Part shown: positions 52,021 to 60,159 of the stretch, piece by piece
How the letters are laid out: every line of letters starts with the position of its first letter
Position numbering within the stretch: position 1 is the stretch's first letter
NCBI GenBank assembly: GCA_000621985.1
Contig: JHWW01000001.1
Span: forward strand, 1-64,000
Reading direction: 5' to 3'
Length of the DNA stretch: 64,000 nt
Origin: Lachnospiraceae bacterium V9D3004
GTDB taxonomy: Bacteria > Bacillota > Clostridia > Lachnospirales > Lachnospiraceae
The notes under the pieces: generated by a model
Seen by the model: the letters and a program-made list of their open reading frames with translations, nothing else
Database searches by the model: none
Told to the model about the DNA's origin: nothing
Made by a program: the position numbers and the translations under genes

Positions 52021-53001
52021 ATGAACAGAAAAACAATAACAATGTTTTTGAGGAGGTTTGGAGTGCTTGCGGTTTCGGCAGTTATTCTGATAAGTATGAG
52101 TGCCTGCTCGGGTTCGAAAGATGTTGTTGACCAGAAGGTGGAAAAGGCCGAGGAGGTTGAAAATGATACGCTGGGACCGGATTCGGTTGTTGTGTCCGTA
52201 GGTGATGAAACCGCTACATACAGAGAACTGCAGGTGTATATGTATATTCTTAAAGCCAAGTATCAGGATGTGTTTGGGTCTAAGATCTGGAGCTATAAGC
52301 TTGATGATGAGCATACCATGAGTATGGTCGCTACCGAACAGGTCATTAATATGATCACCGAAATGAAGGTTATATCCAGACAGGCGGGAGAGCTCGGAGT
52401 TGAATTGTCGAATGATGAAAAAGCCGACATTAAGCGTTTTGCGCAGACAATATATGACAAGGCAACAGAGAGTGACATCGCAGACTATTATCTTGATGTG
52501 GATACTATTGCCGGAGTATATTGTGAGAATGAGATTGCCAACAAAGTATACGATGCATGTATAAACGGGATTGCGGACAGCATTAGCGATACCGATGCAA
52601 GACAGATCACGGTGCAGTATATATTCGTTAAAGGTAATGGAAAGAAAGCTTTGAAAAAGGCTAAGGAATACAGAAAATATTCAAAACAGGCAAGAGATTT
52701 TCAGGCTTATGCCCAATCGCGTACCGATGCTGATGATACACAGATCACATGCGGAAGCGGAGATATGTGCGAGGAGTTCATGTCTGCTGCACTGCAGCTT
52801 AAGACCGGTGAGACAAGTAAGGTAGTAGAAGCTTCCGAAGGATATTATGTAATATATTGCGTAAATGATAATGAAGTCGACCTTACCAATCAGAAGAAGG
52901 AACAGCTCATTGCGGACGCACAGAAGGAACGATTTGAAAAGCAGTACAATGAATGGGCTGCAGGGTATCAGATCGAGGTCAGTGATCTGATATTAAAGTG
53001 A
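52021..53001 (+). CDS. PrsA/SurA-like peptidyl-prolyl isomerase lipoprotein
   Basis: 326 residues. Lipoprotein signal peptide with lipobox MSAC (Cys at about residue 29), so it is attached to the outer face of the membrane. An SurA-N-like helical chaperone part (about 65-190) is followed by a parvulin-type rotamase segment (about 195-295: QITVQYIFVK, QAYAQSRTDADDTQITCGSG, GYYVIYCVNDNE). The rotamase is divergent, so catalysis is uncertain. Predicted to help fold exported proteins. Follows mfd by 47 bases, with GGAGG upstream. Confidence 0.85.
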   Translation: MNRKTITMFLRRFGVLAVSAVILISMSACSGSKDVVDQKVEKAEEVENDTLGPDSVVVSVGDETATYRELQVYMYILKAKYQDVFGSKIWSYKLDDEHTMSMVATEQVINMITEMKVISRQAGELGVELSNDEKADIKRFAQTIYDKATESDIADYYLDVDTIAGVYCENEIANKVYDACINGIADSISDTDARQITVQYIFVKGNGKKALKKAKEYRKYSKQARDFQAYAQSRTDADDTQITCGSGDMCEEFMSAALQLKTGETSKVVEASEGYYVIYCVNDNEVDLTNQKKEQLIADAQKERFEKQYNEWAAGYQIEVSDLILK

Positions 53002-53009
53002 TATAAATC

Positions 53010-53039
53010 TTGACTTTATTCCATACAGAGGTATATATT
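53010..53039 (+). promoter_or_regulatory. Promoter of the G3E GTPase operon
   Basis: TTGACT (53010-53015) and TATATT (53034-53039), 18-base spacer, about 12 bases before AAGGAGGT. No obvious metal-regulator operator is seen. Confidence 0.5.
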
Positions 53040-53064
53040 TAAGTATGTATAAGGAGGTAATACA

Positions 53065-54267
53065 ATGACAAAGATAGATATAGTATCTGGATTTCTCGGG
53101 GCAGGTAAGACGACCCTTATTAAAAAACTGATAGGCGAAGCACTTAAAGGTGAAAAACTCGTCCTTATTGAAAATGAATTCGGAGAGATAGGAATCGACG
53201 GCGGTTTTCTTAAGGATGCCGGAATAGAGATCACAGAGATGAACTCAGGATGTATATGCTGTTCTCTTGTAGGAGATTTTGGCACGGCGCTTAAGGAAGT
53301 CATTGATAAATATTCTCCTGACAGGATCATAATCGAGCCGTCGGGAGTCGGCAAGCTGTCTGACGTAATGAAAGCAGTGCTTGACGTAAAGGAACAGGCT
53401 GATATCGAACTTAACAGCGCAACTGTAGTTGTTGACTGTCTTAAGGCAAAGATGTATATGAAGAACTTCGGAGAATTCTTCAATAATCAGGTAGAGAGTG
53501 CGGGCTGCATCATATTGAGCCGCACCCAGAACGCATCAAAAGAAAAATTAGACACGTGTATAGAATTGATGAGAGAACATAATGAAGAGGCTGAGATCGT
53601 TACAACGCCATGGGATGATATTAACGGTAAGACCATACTGAATGCGATCGAGCACACTGATACACTCGATTCCATGATAGAAGACGTGAAAGCGATGCAT
53701 TTTGAGGAACACGATCACGATCATGAAGGCGAGTGCTGCCATCATCATGACCACGACCACGAAGGCGAGTGTTGCCACCATCATGATCACGACCACGACC
53801 ATCACGATCACGACCACGAAGGCGAGTGTTGCCACCATCATGATCACGACCACGACCATCACGATCACGACCATGAAGGCGAGTGCTGCCATCATCATGA
53901 TCACGACCACGACCATGAAGGCGAGTGCTGCCATCATCACGATCATGAGCATCACCACCATCATCATGAACATGGTCATCACCATGCTGATGATGTCTTC
54001 ACAAGCTGGGGAAAAGAGACGGCTAAGGTATATACCGAAGAAGAACTTAAGAGCGCACTTGTTAAGCTTGCAGAGACAGTAGAGTACGGATTCATTCTTC
54101 GTGCCAAGGGCATGGTTCCGTGCGATGGCGGCAAATGGATGTATTACGACCTTACTCCGGGAGAGTATGAGATTCGTGAAGGACAGCCGGATTATACCGG
54201 TAAGCTGTGCGTGATCGGTACGGAACTTAAGGAAGAAGCGCTTGAAGAGTTATTCGGGCTCAGATAG
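53065..54267 (+). CDS. G3E (COG0523, CobW-like) GTPase with Cys/His-rich metal-binding array
   Basis: 400 residues, cytoplasmic. Walker A GFLGAGKTT (9-17), the metal-binding CxCC motif SGCICCS near residue 63, and the family EPSGVG. The base-specificity motif usually read NKxD appears as LSRTQ (151-155). An array of about 95 residues (about 213-309) contains five copies of EGECCHHH separated by HDHD blocks. The C-terminal CobW domain is short (about 318-400). COG0523 proteins act as metal chaperones, often for zinc or cobalt; the metal here is unknown. ATG 53065 has AAGGAGGT at 53051-53058. First gene of a probable operon with the next G3E gene. Confidence 0.92.
   Translation: MTKIDIVSGFLGAGKTTLIKKLIGEALKGEKLVLIENEFGEIGIDGGFLKDAGIEITEMNSGCICCSLVGDFGTALKEVIDKYSPDRIIIEPSGVGKLSDVMKAVLDVKEQADIELNSATVVVDCLKAKMYMKNFGEFFNNQVESAGCIILSRTQNASKEKLDTCIELMREHNEEAEIVTTPWDDINGKTILNAIEHTDTLDSMIEDVKAMHFEEHDHDHEGECCHHHDHDHEGECCHHHDHDHDHHDHDHEGECCHHHDHDHDHHDHDHEGECCHHHDHDHDHEGECCHHHDHEHHHHHHEHGHHHADDVFTSWGKETAKVYTEEELKSALVKLAETVEYGFILRAKGMVPCDGGKWMYYDLTPGEYEIREGQPDYTGKLCVIGTELKEEALEELFGLR
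53707..53985 (+). repeat. Tandem repeat encoding EGECCHHH / HDHD units
   Basis: Nucleotide repeat of GAAGGCGAGTGYTGCCAYCA separated by CACGAYCACGACCAC-like blocks, five main copies of varying spacing (roughly 36-60 bases). Near-identity at the DNA level points to recent expansion and contraction. Confidence 0.85.
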
Positions 54268-54290
54268 AGGGAGAATATTGGAGGAATAAT

Positions 54291-55238
54291 ATGTTTCGTC
54301 GTAATGTTCCCGTGTATCTTTTCACGGGATTCTTGGAAAGCGGTAAGACATCATTTATATTGGATTCGTTGTCACAGGATTACTTTAATACAGGCGAGAG
54401 AACGTTACTCATTGTCTGCGAGGAAGGTGAGATCGAATACGATACGAAGGAACTTGTTAATAAGAATGTCTACGTGGAATATGTAAATGAAGAGAAAGAC
54501 CTGACACCGGGACTTCTTAAAAAATTTGATGCGTCAAGCAAGCCTAAACGTGTATTGATCGAATATAACGGTATGTGGAAGATCGAATCAATAATGGAGG
54601 AGATATATCCGCAAACATGGGAGATCGCGCAGATAATATCAATGGTCGATTACGGCACATACGGCATGTACTGGAGCAATATGCGTTCCATGCTCATGGA
54701 TCAGCTGTCTCTATCGGATATGATCATATTCAATCGCTGTGATGAGACAACGAAAAGAAATGAGCTCAGACGTAATATCAAGCTGTTTAACAAAAAGGCG
54801 CAGATAGCTTATGATTTTGTGGAAGGTTTTGACGGGGATCAGATGGCTGAAGAGCTTCCATATAACATAGATGCGGATGAGATAGACATCGAAGACGACG
54901 ATTTTGGAATATTCTACATGGATGCCATGGAGAATCCGGATAAATATGACGGCAAGAACGTTCATTTTAACGGACTGTTCTTCAGACCGTCCAACTATCC
55001 GATGAACAGATTCGTTCCGGGAAGATTCGCAATGACTTGCTGTGCTGACGATATAACATATCTTGGCCTCATATGTAATACAGAAAGCGATGTGGATTTT
55101 GAGGAACGTCAGTGGATATCGGTAAATGCACAGATAAAGTCGGAATATGTAAAGGATTACAGGGACAAGGGTCCCGTGCTCTACCTTAAGGATATTAAGG
55201 CAGGAACCAGACCGGAGGATGATCTGGTATATTTCTAA
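54291..55238 (+). CDS. G3E-like GTPase fused to a DUF1980 (YcgQ-like) domain
   Basis: 315 residues. N-terminal G3E part: Walker A GFLESGKTS (13-21), IEYNGMW in place of EPSG, and FNRCDE near residue 147 as an NKxD-like motif; no CxCC. From about residue 212 a second domain reads NPDKYDGKNVHFNGLFFR ... RFVPGRFAMTCCADDITYLG ... WISVNAQI, which resembles the C-terminal domain of DUF1980/TIGR03943 proteins (YcgQ), normally partners of DUF318 permeases. The fusion therefore joins a nucleotide-driven chaperone to a domain linked with membrane transport. GGAGG precedes ATG 54291; only 23 bases separate it from the first G3E gene. Confidence 0.72.
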   Translation: MFRRNVPVYLFTGFLESGKTSFILDSLSQDYFNTGERTLLIVCEEGEIEYDTKELVNKNVYVEYVNEEKDLTPGLLKKFDASSKPKRVLIEYNGMWKIESIMEEIYPQTWEIAQIISMVDYGTYGMYWSNMRSMLMDQLSLSDMIIFNRCDETTKRNELRRNIKLFNKKAQIAYDFVEGFDGDQMAEELPYNIDADEIDIEDDDFGIFYMDAMENPDKYDGKNVHFNGLFFRPSNYPMNRFVPGRFAMTCCADDITYLGLICNTESDVDFEERQWISVNAQIKSEYVKDYRDKGPVLYLKDIKAGTRPEDDLVYF

Positions 55239-55266
55239 AGATATTATAACTATTTGAGGTATGAAT

Positions 55267-56433
55267 ATGAAAAGAATTCTTCTGATCCTCACAGGAGGAA
55301 CGATTGGCAGTACTGTCAATAATGGTGTTATTGATGTAGACAGTATTATTGAGAGTTGTGTCCTTACAGAGAATTATAATGATAAAGATAAAGTGGTCTT
55401 CGATATAAGAAGACCATTTAATATATTGAGCGAAAATATGACGCCGGAATATTGGAATATCCTTGTTAGGACGATCATGGGTGCGTACAACGGTACCAAT
55501 TGTAATATCAATTGTGTGGAATCAGAAAACTATGCCGGAATAATAATAGCACATGGTTCCGACACGTTATCCTACACATCGGCAGTTATCTCTCTGTTCT
55601 TCGCTGACTTTGATATTCCTGTAATCCTCACGGCAGCAGACCGTCCGCTTGAAGATCCGCTTACTAACGGCAACAGGAACTTTAGAGCCTGTGTGGATTA
55701 TATATGCGGTGGAAATGAATCAGGCGTATATACGATATACGAAGATAATAAGGGCAACATGAATGTGTATAATTCCCATACGATATGTGAGGCAGACGGT
55801 TACCTTGACCAGTATCATGATATGACCAAAGAAGTGTATGGTGTTATGGATGACGGGGAATTTTTAAAGAATGAAAAATATGTCCTGCCGTTGGGTTACA
55901 GCTCTATAGACAATATAAATAAACTATACACATCAGACAGAACAGAACAATCTGCAGAACAACATGATCAGGGCATAATAATACAAGACTACGGGGAAGT
56001 TTCATCAGAAGAAGATGAGAGTATCTTGAATATTATCTCAAAAAAAATGCCGCATAAAAATACATTGAATAAAAAGATGTTATGTGGGAAGATGCACGAT
56101 ATCCTGGAGGGAAGAGCAGATATGACAGATAATGTCCTCTTCATAAGACCGTATCCGGGGTTCAGATATGACAGCATAAGTTTTGAATCAAACAAGCCTT
56201 TATGTGTACTGCATTGTCTGTATCATTCCGGAACGGCGGATGTTAACAGACTTGGTTCATTTATTGAATATTGCAATGATAATGATGTGCCGGTATATAT
56301 TGCTCCGGTAAAGAATAACACTGAGACGGTGTATGCTACTCATAGCGATATAATAAAACATGGTGCACAGCCGTTATATGATATTAATTATGAGACGGCT
56401 TATGCGCTGCTTGTGATCATGAGTGCATACTGA
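55267..56433 (+). CDS. asparaginase family protein
   Basis: 388 residues. Asparaginase/glutaminase signature 1, LTGGTIGS with nucleophile-type T12, and signature 2 HGSDTLSYTS in place of the usual HGTDTM. The C-terminal domain (GTADV ... FIEYCNDNDVPVYIAPV) fits the family. A low-complexity Ser/Glu insertion near residues 220-245 is unusual. No signal peptide, so a cytoplasmic form. ATG 55267 is chosen since GAGG at 55256-55259 is 7 bases upstream; ATG 55261 is too close. Follows the second G3E gene by 28 bases and ends at a bidirectional terminator. Confidence 0.86.
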   Translation: MKRILLILTGGTIGSTVNNGVIDVDSIIESCVLTENYNDKDKVVFDIRRPFNILSENMTPEYWNILVRTIMGAYNGTNCNINCVESENYAGIIIAHGSDTLSYTSAVISLFFADFDIPVILTAADRPLEDPLTNGNRNFRACVDYICGGNESGVYTIYEDNKGNMNVYNSHTICEADGYLDQYHDMTKEVYGVMDDGEFLKNEKYVLPLGYSSIDNINKLYTSDRTEQSAEQHDQGIIIQDYGEVSSEEDESILNIISKKMPHKNTLNKKMLCGKMHDILEGRADMTDNVLFIRPYPGFRYDSISFESNKPLCVLHCLYHSGTADVNRLGSFIEYCNDNDVPVYIAPVKNNTETVYATHSDIIKHGAQPLYDINYETAYALLVIMSAY

Positions 56434-56442
56434 ATTAGTCAA

Positions 56443-56486
56443 AAAAATGCGGCATAATTATTTCATAATAATTTTGCCGCATTTTT
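56443..56486. terminator. Bidirectional terminator between convergent genes
   Basis: AAAAATGCGGCATAATTATT (56443-56462) pairs with AATAATTTTGCCGCATTTTT (56467-56486), one mismatch, with A-run on one side and T-run on the other. It serves the asparaginase gene (plus) and the beta-helix gene (minus). Confidence 0.88.
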
Positions 56487-56550
56487 CAGTCCGGAAAGCA
56501 GGCTTTATACCTGCTTCCCTTATAAGTTCATTTGGTATTGAACTGTAAAA

Positions 56551-59500
56551 TTACTTTACAGTTATCACAGCATCAGATGTGGACAGGATCTTCTTGTTAG
56601 CATCCGTTACCGTAAGAACATATTCTCCCGGATTCTTAGGTGCTTTCATTGAAGTACTTCCGCCCTGCGCACATGATATTGAAGGATCATTCTCATCGAA
56701 CGCGGTAAGACTGTTGGAAGCAATCCAGATAAGCTTGGACTTGTCTGATATAACTTCGTCGAATTCGATCGTTCCTTCACTTCCTACTGATACATCTTCC
56801 GTAAGGATTCTGTTAGCTTCCGATACTGTAGTTGTGAACAGAGCCGTGATCGTATCTCCGCCGTTCTTAGGTGTTGCTGTAAGAGTCCATCTTCCGGTTG
56901 TGTTGATCTCATCTCCGTCGGATACCGAATTGTTGTTAAGCTTGAATGTGTAGCCGTCTTCATCAAGTTCAAGCTTAAGAGGACGTTTCTTTGATACCAT
57001 GTAATCTTTTCCGTCGGATACGTTGGCAGCTCTGTTATCTTCGCCTACATACAGTGTGAAGTCTGAAGGTTCTGATGTAGAACCGTCTGCATATTTGATA
57101 TACATCTTGTATTCGCCCGGAGTATCCGGAGCCTTGATCGACTTCTCGTTACCGGCAGCTTTGGTCATATCCGAACCTTCTGCAAATGATGAGGTTCCTT
57201 TAGGTGCAAGCCAAACAGTATCGGCTGCCGTTAACAAGCCTCTTCTTGGAAGAGTATCGCCTGCGGCAAGTCTTACGTTCGAAGCAAGCTCATAATAAGT
57301 GTCAGGCATTACATCTTCATCGACCATTTTCACATATGCATCTTCAAGTCCCGAATACAGAACCGTTTCGTAACCCTTGAGAGGCCAGATACAGTCTGCA
57401 TTAACATACTGATCGAGAGTACATCTTGGAGCGGTTGTTTCTGAACGGTTCGTATTGGAGAATCCGTTGGTTACATCCATGTCATGTTTTCTCTTCCAGT
57501 TGTTCATCTCATATACGTTATTTACTATATTAGTGATAACGTTGCTGTCGAACTTAATGTAAGCGCTTCCTTCGTCAGGATGGAATCCGTTAACACGACG
57601 GCTTCCGTCAGCCTGCTGTCCTTCACGCTTACAGTTGATGTAATTGTAGCTCATCTCTGAATATTCGCTCCAGTCCTCGTTACCCTGCTTGCCGAGTGTG
57701 TATATACCGCCGGCATCATGGAGGATCGAGCAGATATTCTCAACTCTGTTGTAGTTAACATGATTGTTCTTCGAAGTTTCTGTAGGAATTCCCTTAAGTC
57801 TTGCAGCACCTTTACTGTTGCTGTCGAACTGATCCGAAGTCATGTCATACAGTTTATTTCCGTCATAACCGTCGAATTCGCACCAGCCCCATCCGATACT
57901 CATACCGCTGTAGGAACATTTGTAGATGAAGTTATGAAGTATCTGCAGGTTGTAGGTATAGAATGAAGTGATCGGTGAATGGCCCGAGAAGGTGTAGCAG
58001 TTCTCAAGCAGGTAGTTGTTGGTAAGTGTTATATTCTTCGGAACCGATTCGGTGCCGGCTTTGAATTTTTCTTTTTCGGGACCTGCGTAGCTTGCTCCTA
58101 CCTGATGTTCCGGTCCGTCATTTTCATATACGTGTGTCAGATGTCCGATGACGATTCCCGCACCTGATGTCTTGGCAATATAATTGCCTGTAACGTCGAT
58201 ATCATTGACATCATTTTCAAGGTGCATACCGATACATCCGGTGTGTCTTATCTCACCGTTGAGGAACTTGATGTTCCTTGATGAGTTAACGAGAACGGCA
58301 GCAGCAGGGATATCATAAGTACGATATATGTCGTTATGCTGGTCTTCCTGACCGAATGCCTTCATGACGATGGCACCCTGTACCGAAGCATAACCGTGTG
58401 ACAATTCGCCGTCGTTATCAAGCTCATACAGATTCCAGTCTGAATAAGCAAATGTGATTCCGTCGAATACAATATTCTGAACGTAGCTCTTGAGCGGGTC
58501 GTCGCCTCTCATCTCAAGGATTGTGTCGAGTTCAGGAACAACAACTTCGGCGGTACTCATATCTTCGCCGTCACGAGGGATGTAATACAGCATATTGGCC
58601 TGTTCATCGAAGTAGAATTCGCCGGGATTGCTTAAGAATTCGAATACGTTGGTTACCGTATTGTCTGCTGTTGCAGAGTAAGCGGTTCCCCAGCCGAGGT
58701 TCTGTGCAAATGCGCCGTAAGGCATCTGAAGATCGGCAGTTACTCCGTTTGAACCGTTTGTGAGACTGTCAACACATACGATCTGTCTTGCCCATGTTGA
58801 TGAAGAATCAAGCTCTATGTTCTGAGGATTACGTGTGTCGGCGGACAATGCAGAACCAGAAGGGAATACAACGCCGTCGAACATGCCTGAACGTGAATTC
58901 CATGCCCAGTCAGCCTGTCCCTTTGTGATCGAGTAGCTTCCTGAGCTTCCGCTTGGCTTGATAACTTTTGAAGGCATGTCGGCTCTGTCGCCGTTTACAT
59001 ATAATGTACGAAGCTTCTTATCTCTCTTAAGAGGAGTCTTGTAAGCGGTAAGTCCGCCTTCAAGCCAGTCAACATCATCAGCTTCTACCCATGCGCCGGT
59101 GATCTTCTTACCACCGCTTATAACAGGATGAGCACCTTTGGCTGCTTTATAATATATAGTACACTTGTCGTTACCGGAGTCGGCAGATGTGAAGTTGATC
59201 GTCTTGTCAACAGGATAGAATCCGTCAGCGATCTCTATAACGATATCTTTAGTCTTGGGAAGGTTTCTTGCAGCCTGGCGTGCCTTGTCAAGCGTTGCAA
59301 ACGGCTGTGCCTTTGTTCCCGGGTTTGAATCGTTACCGTTAACTGCAACGTAGAGATCAGCTGTATCTGTCTGTGCGGGTACGGCTGTAGGATTAACGTT
59401 TGCAGGTGCGGTAGGATTTGTAACGGCCGGTGCCTGTGTTGCTGTAGGATTTGATGGCGTATTGGTTGCTTCAGGATTGTTTGTTTTGTTCACAACTTTT

Positions 59501-59859
59501 ACCTTTACCTTTCCTATTTTGGAAGTTTTGGTCTTCTTACCTGATTTGTATTTCTCTTTTACAACAATAACAGTATTGCCTGCTTTCTTACCCTTGATCA
59601 CACCTTTTTTTGATACAGTTGCGATCTTTTTGTTCTTTGATGTGAATGTGTAGGTTCTTTTTTTCTTTTTGTTCTTTATAACTATTTTTTGGGTTTTACC
59701 TTTAACTACAGTTAGAGATGTCTTCTTTAATGTAGTTTTTTTGGCAGCTTTCGCAGTACCGGGTTCGGTCGACACAGGATTGTCGATGGTGAATGAACTT
59801 ATTGCAAGAGCCGCCGCCATGCCGAGAGACATGAGTCTTAATGTGATGTTGCGTTTCAT
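56551..59859 (-). CDS. secreted parallel beta-helix protein, probable carbohydrate-active enzyme
   Basis: 1102 residues. Signal peptide (MKRNITLRLMSLGMAAALAI...). Lys-rich Big2-type Ig domain (about 40-122, with IATVSKKGVIKGKKAGNTVI), Thr/Pro/Asn linker (123-162), then YVAVNGNDSNPGTKAQPFAT, the usual entry to right-handed beta-helix enzymes of the GH141/GH120 kind. The helix (about 165-790) has repeated I.F.G-type turns (YVQNIVFDGITFAYSD, NIKFLNGEIRHTG, DIDVTGNYIAKTSGAGI). The last 300 residues hold Ig-like parts. Probably cleaves a plant or host glycan; catalytic residues are not assigned. AAGGAGGT precedes the ATG on the minus strand. Confidence 0.85.
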   Translation of the reverse strand: MKRNITLRLMSLGMAAALAISSFTIDNPVSTEPGTAKAAKKTTLKKTSLTVVKGKTQKIVIKNKKKKRTYTFTSKNKKIATVSKKGVIKGKKAGNTVIVVKEKYKSGKKTKTSKIGKVKVKVVNKTNNPEATNTPSNPTATQAPAVTNPTAPANVNPTAVPAQTDTADLYVAVNGNDSNPGTKAQPFATLDKARQAARNLPKTKDIVIEIADGFYPVDKTINFTSADSGNDKCTIYYKAAKGAHPVISGGKKITGAWVEADDVDWLEGGLTAYKTPLKRDKKLRTLYVNGDRADMPSKVIKPSGSSGSYSITKGQADWAWNSRSGMFDGVVFPSGSALSADTRNPQNIELDSSSTWARQIVCVDSLTNGSNGVTADLQMPYGAFAQNLGWGTAYSATADNTVTNVFEFLSNPGEFYFDEQANMLYYIPRDGEDMSTAEVVVPELDTILEMRGDDPLKSYVQNIVFDGITFAYSDWNLYELDNDGELSHGYASVQGAIVMKAFGQEDQHNDIYRTYDIPAAAVLVNSSRNIKFLNGEIRHTGCIGMHLENDVNDIDVTGNYIAKTSGAGIVIGHLTHVYENDGPEHQVGASYAGPEKEKFKAGTESVPKNITLTNNYLLENCYTFSGHSPITSFYTYNLQILHNFIYKCSYSGMSIGWGWCEFDGYDGNKLYDMTSDQFDSNSKGAARLKGIPTETSKNNHVNYNRVENICSILHDAGGIYTLGKQGNEDWSEYSEMSYNYINCKREGQQADGSRRVNGFHPDEGSAYIKFDSNVITNIVNNVYEMNNWKRKHDMDVTNGFSNTNRSETTAPRCTLDQYVNADCIWPLKGYETVLYSGLEDAYVKMVDEDVMPDTYYELASNVRLAAGDTLPRRGLLTAADTVWLAPKGTSSFAEGSDMTKAAGNEKSIKAPDTPGEYKMYIKYADGSTSEPSDFTLYVGEDNRAANVSDGKDYMVSKKRPLKLELDEDGYTFKLNNNSVSDGDEINTTGRWTLTATPKNGGDTITALFTTTVSEANRILTEDVSVGSEGTIEFDEVISDKSKLIWIASNSLTAFDENDPSISCAQGGSTSMKAPKNPGEYVLTVTDANKKILSTSDAVITVK

Positions 59860-60071
59860 AGTAACCTCCTTATATATAGTTTTGCATCCTTAACGGATAC
59901 ATGATCATTATATAACTGTTCATCGCTTCAATACGTTTTTTCGCACTCCGTCCGTTTGAACAGTCATACTTGATTATATCATAGATTCACATATTTATAA
60001 ATGCTATGACTTATTGGAATAAATTTGTGATTCTTACGAGCGGAAAAGGCTCACCGGCATGTATTTTCACA

Positions 60072-60088
60072 GGCTGTGAATAATAACT
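60072..60088 (-). repeat. Minus-strand copy of the AGTTATTATTCACAGCC motif
   Basis: Read on the minus strand it is AGTTATTATTCACAGCC; it matches 16 of 17 bases of the copy after metG (3065-3081). Confidence 0.5.
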
Positions 60089-60108
60089 ATAAAAAATTAA
60101 TAAATATA

Positions 60109-60137
60109 TTGTAAAAATTGTAAAAATAAGTTATAAT
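60109..60137 (+). promoter_or_regulatory. Promoter of the EAL gene
   Basis: TTGTAA (60109-60114) and TATAAT (60132-60137), 17-base spacer. Confidence 0.6.
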
Positions 60138-60159
60138 ATGATTATCATGGGTGAGTTGC

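Larger units (their letters stand above)
59860..60159. other. Divergent spacer between the beta-helix and EAL genes
   Basis: 300 bases with no gene. For the minus strand, TATAAT (59978-59973) with a weak TTTATA 17 bases upstream would start a leader of about 105 bases, in which AACTGTTC and GAACAG can pair (about 59917 and 59958). For the plus strand see the separate promoter. A copy of the TATTCACAGCC motif lies at 60072-60088. Confidence 0.45.

Noticed and set aside
53548-53985. Minus-strand frame encoding a hydrophobic Met/Val-rich protein
   Set aside because: It is the exact antisense of the His/Cys-coding tandem repeat, so the composition is a by-product of CAY/GAY codons.
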